A stretch of 64,000 bases of DNA from Nostoc cf. commune SO-36 (lineage in GTDB: Bacteria; Cyanobacteriota; Cyanobacteriia; Cyanobacteriales; Nostocaceae): the NCBI RefSeq assembly GCF_023734775.1, contig NZ_AP025732.1:5950501-6014500 (forward strand), written 5' to 3'. Position numbers and translations under genes: made by a program. The notes beneath the pieces are model-generated. The model was not told the origin of the DNA and made no database searches. It saw only the letters and a list, made by a program, of their open reading frames with translations. Below are positions 38,336-47,302 of the stretch, piece by piece (positions within the stretch are counted from its first letter, which is position 1; the number at the start of each line of letters is the position of its first letter).

Positions 38336-41300
38336 ATGCAAGCAAAACAGATTGAAGGTTTTAGATTATCTCCACAGCAAAAGCGGCTATGGTTGTTAGA
38401 AAATAGTGATGTATCTCCATTGCGGATTCAATGTGCAGTTTCTATCATAGGTAAACTAAATATTGAGATTTTAAGAACAGCCTTACAAAATGTAGTCAAT
38501 CAGTACGAGATTTTTCGTACTACTTTTTATCAACTACCAGAAATGGAAGTACCATTACAGGTAATTGCAGATAATTATAAAATTGAGATTACTGAATTAA
38601 ATTTTTGTAGTTTGGCTAGTGAAGAGCAAGAGAACCGTCTTAATGAGCTATTTAATGAACTTAAAAAAATACCTTTTGATTTAGAAGAAAAACCACCAAT
38701 AGACGTATATATAATCACTTTATCTTCAGATAAACACATTTTAATGTTAACTTTATCTGCCTTAGTTGCAGATACTTACACTCTCAAATATTTGTTAAAG
38801 AAAATTACTGTTTCCTATGCAGCTTGTTTGCAAGGTCAAAACCTGGATGATGAACCACTACAATATGCAGATATTGCAGAATGGCAAAATCAAATTTTAG
38901 AATCAGATAATTCAGAATTAGGAAAAGAATATTGGCGCAATCAAGATATTAATACTGTTGATGATTTTAATCTGTGGTTTGAGAATAAACAAATTGAAAA
39001 TGGCAATTTTCAGCCTCAATGTGTATCTTTAAATATTGATAATGATTTAGTTAAAAAAATAAAATTATTATCTTCAAAATATCAGATCAATAATGCCGAT
39101 ATTTTGCTGGCTTGTTGGTTGATACTGCTGGGTAAGATTACCAGAAAACCAGATTTATGTGTGGGAATTGTTGGCGATGGCAGAAAATATGCGGAATTAT
39201 ACCAAGCATTAGGGCTATTATCAAAATATTTACCGATCGCTTGTCATTTCAAACCCGAAATAAAATTTAGCGAAATCTTACAACAGATACATGAGTCAGT
39301 AAATAATGCCTGGGAATGGCAAGAATATTTTACTTGGGAAGAAACTGTAAAATCTGCTGATTTTTGTCCAGTTGCTTTTGAGTTTGCCGAATTCTCCGAA
39401 AATTATGCTGTGGCAGACTTATCGTTTTCTTTATCTAAGCTATATTCATGTATTGATAAATTTAAAATTAAATTAACTTGCCTGCATCAAGGAGATGCTT
39501 TAATTGCCGAGCTTCATTTTGATGAGCAATTATATAAGCTGGAGGATATCAAAACATTATCTGAACACTTTCAGACATTATTACAAGATGCGATCGCAAA
39601 TCCAGAAGCAGGCATCAGTCAGCTAAATATTCTTAGCGATCGCCAGCTACAACAACTACTTGTAGAATTTAATAATACGAGTGTACATCATCCTCCAGAT
39701 AGATGTATTCACCAACTATTTGAAGAACAAGTCAAACGCACACCGGATGAAATTGCCCTTGTCTTTGAGCAGCAGCAATTAACCTATTCACAGTTAAATG
39801 CACGAGCGAATCAACTAGCCCATCATTTACGTCAGCGAGGAGTTGGGGCGGAAGTCTTGGTAGGGCTTTATGTTGGACGTTCTCTAGAAATGATTATCGG
39901 GTTGCTGGGAATATTGAAAGCTGGCGGTGCATATATACCCTTAGATCCAAGCTATCCACACCAGCGTTTAGCGCAGATGTTAGAAGATGCTCAAGTACAA
40001 GTGCTGGTAACTCAACAGCAGTTACTCAAAGAGCTTCCCCAGCATCCACCAGAGGTAATATGTTTAGATGCAGATTCCGCAACAATCGCTCAACAAAGTC
40101 ATGAAAATCCTGAAACTGAAGTCAAGCCGGAGAATTTAGTTTATGTCTTGTTTACCTCCGGTTCTACAGGTAAACCAAAAGGAGTTGCGGTTGAGCATCG
40201 CCAATTGTTCAACTACCTCAACGGGATACGCGCAAAAATAGATTTCTCTACCTGTCGTAGCTTTGCTCATGTTGCCACCTTTGCAGCTGACTTAGGCAAC
40301 ACAATGATTTTTCCCGCTTTGTGTGGCGGTGGATGTCTGCATATAATTTCCCAAGAACGGGCTACTAATCCCGAAGCACTGGGAGAGTATTTTCATCAAC
40401 ACAGCATTGACTGTCTGAAGATAGTTCCGGCTCATCTTGCAGCTTTACTCACAGCTGCTCAACCTCAAAAAATATTGCCTCGGCAACGCTTAATTTTAGG
40501 CGGTGAGGCTTGTAGTTGGCAGTTAATTGAGCAAATTCAGGCATTAGCACCCGATTGTCAGATTTTTAACCACTACGGGCCAACAGAAGCCACTGTTGGC
40601 GTGCTGACTTACCCAATAGATCAGAGTCGGACTGATTCTGCAACCGTACCGATTGGAAAAGCGATCGCCAACACACAAATTTACTTGCTAGATTCTCATC
40701 TGCAACCAGTACCGATTGGTGTACCGGGAGAACTGTATATTGGAGGGGATAGTTTAGCACGGGGTTACTTAAACCTACCCGAACTCACACTCGAAAAATT
40801 TATTCCTAATCCGTTTAACAATTCAAAATCTCATCGTTTGTATAAAACAGGGGATTTAGCCCGTTATTTACCAGACGGAAATATAGAGTTTTTAGGAAGA
40901 GTTGACGATCAGGTAAAAATTCGGGGCTTTCGCATCGAATTAGAAGAAATATTGCTCACCCTCCAGCAACATCCTGCGGTGCAACAGGCGATAGTTTGCA
41001 GTCGAGAAGATGTACCAGGTGACAAACGCTTAGTCGCTTATATCGTCTTCGAGCCAAAATCAGCCATTCCCCATCCCCAATCAACAGACTTGCGTGCTTT
41101 CCTCAGAGAAAAACTGCCTGAATATATGGTTCCTTCAGCCTTTGTGATGTTGAAGACTTTACCATTAACAGCTAACGGTAAAATAGATCGAGAAAAACTA
41201 CCAGCACCAGAGCAAGTTCCACCAGAATTAGCCGCCACCTTTGTTGCTCCCCGCAACCAAACAGAAGAAGCGATCGCCAAAATTTGGGCAGAAGTTCTCG

Positions 41301-41575
41301 CTGTTGAGCAAGTGGGAATTCACGACAATTTCTTTGAGTTAGGAGGACATTCCCTAATAGCAACACAAGTGATTTCTCGCATCCGCCAATCTTTACAAGT
41401 AGAGTTGCCTTTGCGTCAGTTTTTTGATTCCCCCACCGTTGCTGATTTAGGGGTAATGCTAGCCCAAAACTTAGCAGAACAAACAGATGAGGCAATGTTA
41501 GCCCAGATGTTAGCAGAGTTAGAGGCACAGGAAGAAAGCCAAGAAGTTTTGGTAAAGGAAGGAGCAGACTTATGA
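38336..41575 (+). CDS. NRPS: interface domain-A(Asp)-PCP
   Basis: 1079 residues. The first 430 or so residues look like a condensation domain (RLSPQQKRLWLLEN) but the catalytic HHxxxDG motif is absent; the equivalent stretch reads LTLSALVADTYTL. This matches the 'interface' domains described for siderophore NRPSs, which position a beta-hydroxylase rather than form a peptide bond. The adenylation domain follows (about 460-960; LFTSGSTGKPKG, GPTEATVGVL). Its pocket residues read D-L-T-K-I-G-H-V-G, a clear aspartate code. A PCP (LGGHSLIATQ, about 1005) and an acidic tail end the protein. The true condensation step probably comes from the C domain ending the previous NRPS. The stop overlaps the next start (ATGA). 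Confidence 0.92.
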   Translation: MQAKQIEGFRLSPQQKRLWLLENSDVSPLRIQCAVSIIGKLNIEILRTALQNVVNQYEIFRTTFYQLPEMEVPLQVIADNYKIEITELNFCSLASEEQENRLNELFNELKKIPFDLEEKPPIDVYIITLSSDKHILMLTLSALVADTYTLKYLLKKITVSYAACLQGQNLDDEPLQYADIAEWQNQILESDNSELGKEYWRNQDINTVDDFNLWFENKQIENGNFQPQCVSLNIDNDLVKKIKLLSSKYQINNADILLACWLILLGKITRKPDLCVGIVGDGRKYAELYQALGLLSKYLPIACHFKPEIKFSEILQQIHESVNNAWEWQEYFTWEETVKSADFCPVAFEFAEFSENYAVADLSFSLSKLYSCIDKFKIKLTCLHQGDALIAELHFDEQLYKLEDIKTLSEHFQTLLQDAIANPEAGISQLNILSDRQLQQLLVEFNNTSVHHPPDRCIHQLFEEQVKRTPDEIALVFEQQQLTYSQLNARANQLAHHLRQRGVGAEVLVGLYVGRSLEMIIGLLGILKAGGAYIPLDPSYPHQRLAQMLEDAQVQVLVTQQQLLKELPQHPPEVICLDADSATIAQQSHENPETEVKPENLVYVLFTSGSTGKPKGVAVEHRQLFNYLNGIRAKIDFSTCRSFAHVATFAADLGNTMIFPALCGGGCLHIISQERATNPEALGEYFHQHSIDCLKIVPAHLAALLTAAQPQKILPRQRLILGGEACSWQLIEQIQALAPDCQIFNHYGPTEATVGVLTYPIDQSRTDSATVPIGKAIANTQIYLLDSHLQPVPIGVPGELYIGGDSLARGYLNLPELTLEKFIPNPFNNSKSHRLYKTGDLARYLPDGNIEFLGRVDDQVKIRGFRIELEEILLTLQQHPAVQQAIVCSREDVPGDKRLVAYIVFEPKSAIPHPQSTDLRAFLREKLPEYMVPSAFVMLKTLPLTANGKIDREKLPAPEQVPPELAATFVAPRNQTEEAIAKIWAEVLAVEQVGIHDNFFELGGHSLIATQVISRIRQSLQVELPLRQFFDSPTVADLGVMLAQNLAEQTDEAMLAQMLAELEAQEESQEVLVKEGADL

Positions 41576-44500
41576 GCGACTTAAACCAACGCATTGCCCA
41601 ATTGTCTCCTGAAAAACGCGAGTTGCTTCTACAACGGCTCAATCAGAAAAAATCAACAATTGCGCCTTCCCAAATCCAACGCCAAAGCCGAGACTCTAAC
41701 TATTTCCCTTTGTCATTTGCTCAACAAAGACTATGGTTTCTTTCCCAGTTAGAGCCGAATAATCCTTTCTATAATCAACCTACTGCTTTACGCTTAACTG
41801 GTCAGTTCAACATTGCCATATTAGAACAAAGCCTGAAGGAAATCATTCGCCGACACGAAATCTTACGCACAAGTTTTACCATAGTCAACGCCCAACCAGT
41901 CCAAGTCATCAATCCAGCCGTTGAATTGACATTACCAATAGTAGATTTACAAACCCTTTCTACAGAGCTTCAAGAACAGGAAGTACAAAAACTAGCCGAA
42001 CAAGAAGCCCAACAGCCCTTTAACTTAGAGCAAGGGCTATTATTGCGAGTCACCATACTGCACCTGAGTGCAGAAGAACACGTAATTTTATTTACTACGC
42101 ACCACATTATTTCTGATGGTTGGTCAACGGGAGTTTTAGTCCAAGAAATAGCCACACTCTACACAGCCTTTGCTAATTACCAGCTTTCACCCCTACCAGA
42201 ACTTCCCATCCAGTATGCAGACTTTGCAGTTTGGCAGCGACAATATGTAACAGCAGAAGTACTCAAAACACAACTATCTTACTGGCAAAAGCAGCTAGCC
42301 AGTGCGACCTTAATTGATTTACCCACCGATTATCCCCGTCCGCCGATTCTCACATATCAAGGTGCGACAAAATCTTTTTTGCTGTCGGAGTCTGTAAGTA
42401 CAGGTCTTAAGGCGATCGCGCAGCAAGAAGGTGTCACCCTGTTTATGATTTTGCTGACAGCCTTTAAAGTTCTACTACATCGCTACAGTCAGCAAGATGA
42501 CATTGCAGTGGGAACTGCGATCGCCAATCGCAATCGGGCTGAGATCGAACCACTAATAGGCTTTTTTGTCAACACTTTAGTGCTGCGGACTAATTTGGGT
42601 GGTAATCCTAGTTTTCGTCAATTGCTGAAGCAAGTTAGAGAAGTGACATTAGGGGCTTACGCGCACCAAGATTTACCTTTTGAGCAGCTAGTAGAAGAAC
42701 TAAAACCACAACGACATCTTAATCGTAACCCCTTATTTGATGTCATGTTTACCTTCCAGAATGCTCCTGCACAAGAGTTACAACTACCAGGATTAACTTT
42801 GGGTTTGCTGTCAGAACAGAGACAGGCAGCAATTTTTGATTTGACCCTTACAATGGCAGAGACAGAACAAGGGCTGGCTGGAACAATCGAGTACAGCACT
42901 GATTTATTTTATGCGAGTACAATTGAGCGGATGTTGGGACATTTTCAGGTGTTGTTAGCCGCAATAGTCGCGGAACCTGAGCAAAGTGTGTCGAGTTTGC
43001 CACTGTTAACAGCATCAGAACAGCAGCAGTTATTAGTAGAGTGGAATCATACTGATACTGAGTATCCCCAAGATAAATGTATCCAGGAACTATTTCAGCA
43101 ACAAGTAGAACGAACACCTGAAGCAGTTGCAGTTGTCTATGACAATCAGCAATTAACTTATCGGGAACTCAACGCCAAAGCTAACCAACTCGCTCATTAC
43201 CTGCGTTCATTGGGAGTCAAACCAGAAGTATTAGTAGGAATTTGCTTAGAGCGATCGCTCGAAATGGTGATTGGACTTTTAGCCATCCTCAAAGCCGGGG
43301 GAGCATACCTACCGCTTGATCCAGCTTATCCTTCAGAGCGTTTAGCTTTCATGTTAGAAGATGCTCAGGTGTCAGTACTGCTTACCCAACAAAAGTTAGC
43401 AGCCTTGTTGCCGCAACATCAAGCTCAAGTAGTTTGCATAGATACAGATTGGGAAAAAATTAACCAACAAAGTATTAATCAATTCATTAACTCAGCAAGT
43501 ACTGAAAACTTAGCCTATGTAATCTACACTTCTGGCTCGACAGGTCAACCAAAAGGAGTGCAAATTACACACAAGGCTGTGGTTAATTTCTTAAGTGCAA
43601 TGCAACAAAAGCCGGGGTTAACTCCCGAAGATATTTTCTTATCAGTCACTACCCTATCCTTTGATATTGCAGCACTAGAAATCTATCTACCACTGATTGT
43701 TGGCGCGCGTTTAATCTTAGTCAGCCGTGAGATAGCAACTGATGGTAGCCAATTGTTAAAACAATTAGTTTCCAGTCAAGCAAACGTCATGCAAGCAACA
43801 CCAGCTACTTGGCGAATGCTACTAACGGCTGGGTGGAGTGGTACTAAACACTTAAAAATTCTTTGTGGAGGAGAAGCCCTTGATCGCTCCCTGGCTCATC
43901 AATTACTAGAACGCTCTCAGGAAGTTTGGAACCTCTACGGGCCGACAGAAACCACCATTTGGTCAGCAGTGCAGATGGTTGGAGAACAAACAGATGCGAT
44001 TGTTACTATTGGTCGTGCGATCGCCAACACCCAATTTTATATCCTGGATCAACATCAAAATTTGCTTCCCATAGGAGTACCCGGTGAATTACATATTGGG
44101 GGTGCTGGTTTGGCTCGTGGTTACTTAAACCGCCCAGAACTGACAGTAGAAAAATTTATACCTAATCCCTTTAATAATTCCCAATTTAATCGTTTGTATA
44201 AAACAGGTGATTTAACTCGTTACCTACCAGACGGAACAATGGAGTTTCTGGGAAGGATTGATCATCAAGTTAAACTCCGTGGTTTCCGCATTGAACTGCG
44301 AGAAATTGAAACAATAATTAACCAGCATCCAGCAGTTGAAACAAATATAGTTTTGATGCGGGAGGATAAAAGTACTCAACGTTTAGTAACCTACATAGTT
44401 CCCCAGCCACAGCAAACACTAGAAATTACTGAACTGCGCCGCTTTTTAGAGTCCAAGTTGCCCAACTATATGCTGCCAAAGGCTTTTGTGATCTTAGAGA

Positions 44501-46206
44501 AACTACCATTAACACCAAATGGTAAAGTAAATCGTCGAGCTTTGCCAGCACCCGATCGCACACAGTTAATACAACAGTCAAATTTTGTTCCTGCTTCTAC
44601 ACCTGTGGAACAAATGCTAGTTAGTATTTGGGCTGACGTACTAGGAATTGATCAATTAAGCGTTCATGATAACTTCTTTGATTTGGGTGGACATTCATTA
44701 CTCGCTACGCAACTAATTTCCCGAATTCGCCAGATTTTGCATTTAGAATTGCCTTTGCGCTGTTTGTTTGAAGCTCCCACTATTGCTGAACTAGCTTCAG
44801 TAATTCAAACAATGGTGATGCAGGGTCAAAACTGGCAAAATTACCCCATTCTCCCTTGTTCGCGCCAGGTAGAATTACCCTTATCTTTTGCTCAAAATAG
44901 ACTGTGGTTTATCGATCAGTTGCAACCTGGTAATTCTGCGTACAATATCTTCGACGCTATCCGCCTGAAAGGTTCACTAAATCTCACAGCACTAAAACAA
45001 AGCATTAACGAAATTATTAGACGACATGAAATATTACGCACCCAATTTATTGCTGTAGATGGAGAAGCAATGCAGGTGATTGTCCCTGCCTTGCAATTAA
45101 ATTTACCATTAATAGACCTGCAAACCCTTTCAGCAACAGCGCAAGAAGCAGAAGTACAAAAGCTAATTACTCAAGCAGCTCAACAGCCATTTGATTTAAC
45201 TCAAGCGCCTTTAGTACGGATATCTCTCCTAAAACTAAACACCACAGAACATATAGTGCTATTCACAATGCACCATATTATCTCTGATGCTTGGTCAATG
45301 GGGATACTGATTCGAGAATTGACAGTTCTTTATCAAGCCTACTTGGATGGCAAACCCTCTCTGCGAGACGCTACGAGTAGCTTGCTTCCCCAAAATACAC
45401 CCTTACCAGAATTGCCTGTTCAGTATGCAGACTTTGCAGTTTGGCAAAGACAATGGTTGCAAGGAGAAATGCTAGAAACCCAACTTAGCTACTGGAAGCA
45501 GCAGCTTGGTGTCTCTTTACCAGTACTAAACTTACCCTACTCCCAGACTTCCGCAAACACCAACAGTGGAGGTATCTACACCTGTAAATTATCTACAGAA
45601 CTGTCTACAGCACTTCAGAAACTCAGCCGTGAGGCCAATGTCACTCTGTTTATGACAATGGTAGCTGGCTTGCAAACACTGCTATACCGCTACACCGGAC
45701 AAGATGACATTGTTATTGGTACTGATGTTGCCAACCGCAACCGAGCCGAAACGGAAGGACTAATTGGCTTTTTTGTCAACCTGCTGTTGCTACGCACTCA
45801 CCTTGGTGGCTACCCCAGTTTTCGAGAACATTTGCAGCGAGTACGAGAAGTAACTTTGGGAGCTTATGCTCACCAAGATTTTCCTTTTGAAAAGTTGGTG
45901 GAGGAACTACAACCAGAGCGACGTTTAAGCCATACACCTTTATTTCAGGTGTTATTTGTAATGGATAACGTTCCCACAGCTAACTTAGAACTTCCAGGTT
46001 TAACACTGCTTCCTTTAGAGACAAAAAATGAATCAGCTAAATTTGATTTAACTCTGTTCGTCTCAGAAACAGAGCAGGAAATTGCCGCTACTTTCTGTTA
46101 CAAAGCCGATCTTTTTGATGCAGCTACAATCGTTCGGATGGCAGAAAACTTTCAAGCGCTGCTGCATAGCATTGTTAACCATCCTGATGAACGCATCAAC
46201 ACTTGA
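41572..46206 (+). CDS. NRPS: C-A(Gly)-PCP-C
   Basis: 1544 residues, intact. Condensation domain (about 40-480; HHIISDGWS), adenylation domain (about 500-1000; pocket D-I-L-Q-L-G-L-I-W, the classic glycine code), PCP (LGGHSLLATQ near 1040) and a second condensation domain (about 1095-1535; HHIISDAWS, Ala for Gly) at the C-terminus with no A domain after it. As in the preceding pair, this terminal C domain should serve the Asp module that begins after the next hydroxylase gene. A short repeat inserts about 14 residues at 45356-45392. The stop TGA is followed after three bases by the hydroxylase ATG in the same reading frame. Confidence 0.93.
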   Translation: MSDLNQRIAQLSPEKRELLLQRLNQKKSTIAPSQIQRQSRDSNYFPLSFAQQRLWFLSQLEPNNPFYNQPTALRLTGQFNIAILEQSLKEIIRRHEILRTSFTIVNAQPVQVINPAVELTLPIVDLQTLSTELQEQEVQKLAEQEAQQPFNLEQGLLLRVTILHLSAEEHVILFTTHHIISDGWSTGVLVQEIATLYTAFANYQLSPLPELPIQYADFAVWQRQYVTAEVLKTQLSYWQKQLASATLIDLPTDYPRPPILTYQGATKSFLLSESVSTGLKAIAQQEGVTLFMILLTAFKVLLHRYSQQDDIAVGTAIANRNRAEIEPLIGFFVNTLVLRTNLGGNPSFRQLLKQVREVTLGAYAHQDLPFEQLVEELKPQRHLNRNPLFDVMFTFQNAPAQELQLPGLTLGLLSEQRQAAIFDLTLTMAETEQGLAGTIEYSTDLFYASTIERMLGHFQVLLAAIVAEPEQSVSSLPLLTASEQQQLLVEWNHTDTEYPQDKCIQELFQQQVERTPEAVAVVYDNQQLTYRELNAKANQLAHYLRSLGVKPEVLVGICLERSLEMVIGLLAILKAGGAYLPLDPAYPSERLAFMLEDAQVSVLLTQQKLAALLPQHQAQVVCIDTDWEKINQQSINQFINSASTENLAYVIYTSGSTGQPKGVQITHKAVVNFLSAMQQKPGLTPEDIFLSVTTLSFDIAALEIYLPLIVGARLILVSREIATDGSQLLKQLVSSQANVMQATPATWRMLLTAGWSGTKHLKILCGGEALDRSLAHQLLERSQEVWNLYGPTETTIWSAVQMVGEQTDAIVTIGRAIANTQFYILDQHQNLLPIGVPGELHIGGAGLARGYLNRPELTVEKFIPNPFNNSQFNRLYKTGDLTRYLPDGTMEFLGRIDHQVKLRGFRIELREIETIINQHPAVETNIVLMREDKSTQRLVTYIVPQPQQTLEITELRRFLESKLPNYMLPKAFVILEKLPLTPNGKVNRRALPAPDRTQLIQQSNFVPASTPVEQMLVSIWADVLGIDQLSVHDNFFDLGGHSLLATQLISRIRQILHLELPLRCLFEAPTIAELASVIQTMVMQGQNWQNYPILPCSRQVELPLSFAQNRLWFIDQLQPGNSAYNIFDAIRLKGSLNLTALKQSINEIIRRHEILRTQFIAVDGEAMQVIVPALQLNLPLIDLQTLSATAQEAEVQKLITQAAQQPFDLTQAPLVRISLLKLNTTEHIVLFTMHHIISDAWSMGILIRELTVLYQAYLDGKPSLRDATSSLLPQNTPLPELPVQYADFAVWQRQWLQGEMLETQLSYWKQQLGVSLPVLNLPYSQTSANTNSGGIYTCKLSTELSTALQKLSREANVTLFMTMVAGLQTLLYRYTGQDDIVIGTDVANRNRAETEGLIGFFVNLLLLRTHLGGYPSFREHLQRVREVTLGAYAHQDFPFEKLVEELQPERRLSHTPLFQVLFVMDNVPTANLELPGLTLLPLETKNESAKFDLTLFVSETEQEIAATFCYKADLFDAATIVRMAENFQALLHSIVNHPDERINT
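45356..45392. repeat. Short dispersed repeat inserted in frame in a C domain
   Basis: The stretch with CTCTGCGAGACGCTACGAG encodes SLRDATSSLLPQNT before LPELPVQYAD. The other condensation domains in the window have only a few residues at this loop. Confidence 0.55.
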
Positions 46207-46209
46207 GAT

Positions 46210-47289
46210 ATGCTTACCGACACTGAAAAGCAACAAAAAAATATGGTAGAAGCAAAACATGAAGAAATTAAGCTGAAGAAGTTTATTGGGATTAAACCAA
46301 AATCTGTTAAGTTACCAGCAGGAGAGTTAATTAAAAATGATTATCTCCAACCGGAACAAACACTTCCTTTGGTAATTAAGCCAAATATTAACGATATTGA
46401 TATTATTGATTGGGCTAAAAATAATAGAGAATTTTTAAGCAGTAAGCTAAAACATCACGGCGCGATTCTTTTTCGTGATTGCAACATTAATTCTGTAGCC
46501 ACATTTGAAAAATTAGCTCAAGCTATTTGTCCAGAATTATTTGGTGAGTATGGTGATTTACCAAGGGAAGAAATAGGTAGTAAAGTTTATGGTTCTACAC
46601 CTTATCCAGAAGACCAAGCAATTCTATTTCATAACGAAAGTTCTCATATGCACTGCTGGCCGCTAAAAATCTGGTTTTTTTGTTTGCAACCAGCACAACA
46701 AGGCGGAGAAACACCAATTGTAGACTGTCGAAAACTTTATCAACTCCTTAATTCTCAAATTCGAGAAACTTTAGAGAAAAAACAATTAATGTATGTACGT
46801 AATTACATTGAAGGGTTAGATGTAAGTTGGCAAGACTTTTTTCATACTAGCGATAAAACAGTAGTAGAAAATTATTGCCATAAAGCTGGGATTGAGTTTG
46901 AATGGCTACCAAACAATAATTTACGAACTCGCAAAATAAGACCCGCAATAGTCAATCATCCATACACAGGAGAAAAGGTATTTTTTAATCAAATTCAGTT
47001 ACATCACATCTCATGTTTAGAAGCCACAGTCAGAGAATCTTTATTATCAATATTTGGTGAAACAAATGTGCCACGTAATGTATATTACGGTGATGGTTCT
47101 GCGATTGAAGATGCAGTGATGGCAGAAATTAATCAAGTATATCAACAAGCTACTATCAGTTTTCCTTGGCAGCAAGGAGATGTCTTAATGTTAGACAATA
47201 TGTTAACTGCTCATGGTCGCTTTCCTTATATTGGGCCACGAAAAATTGTGGTAGCGATGGGAGAAATGATGAATTCTGTAGATGTTTAA
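46210..47289 (+). CDS. TauD/SyrP-like Fe(II)/2-oxoglutarate aspartyl beta-hydroxylase 2
   Basis: Paralogue of the hydroxylase at 37255-38316, 359 residues, with H-N-E in LFHNESSH (about residue 140) and the distal His in MLTAHGRF (about 333). Shared blocks include RNYIEGLDVSWQ, PRNVYYGDGSAIED and GGETPIVD. It should hydroxylate Asp on the final NRPS module, which follows 13 bases later and begins with an interface domain. It lies in the same frame as the NRPS before it, separated only by TGA plus one codon, as if the two were once fused. In other bacteria interface-type hydroxylases are fused to the NRPS C-terminus. Alternative start: ATG 46243. Confidence 0.9.
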   Translation: MLTDTEKQQKNMVEAKHEEIKLKKFIGIKPKSVKLPAGELIKNDYLQPEQTLPLVIKPNINDIDIIDWAKNNREFLSSKLKHHGAILFRDCNINSVATFEKLAQAICPELFGEYGDLPREEIGSKVYGSTPYPEDQAILFHNESSHMHCWPLKIWFFCLQPAQQGGETPIVDCRKLYQLLNSQIRETLEKKQLMYVRNYIEGLDVSWQDFFHTSDKTVVENYCHKAGIEFEWLPNNNLRTRKIRPAIVNHPYTGEKVFFNQIQLHHISCLEATVRESLLSIFGETNVPRNVYYGDGSAIEDAVMAEINQVYQQATISFPWQQGDVLMLDNMLTAHGRFPYIGPRKIVVAMGEMMNSVDV

Positions 47290-47302
47290 TTAGGAGTTAA
47301 CC

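Noticed and set aside
41172..41642. 156-residue minus-strand ORF over the junction of two NRPS genes
   Set aside because: It lies opposite two strongly supported NRPS genes, is Leu-rich low-complexity and has no ribosome site; it is a shadow frame.
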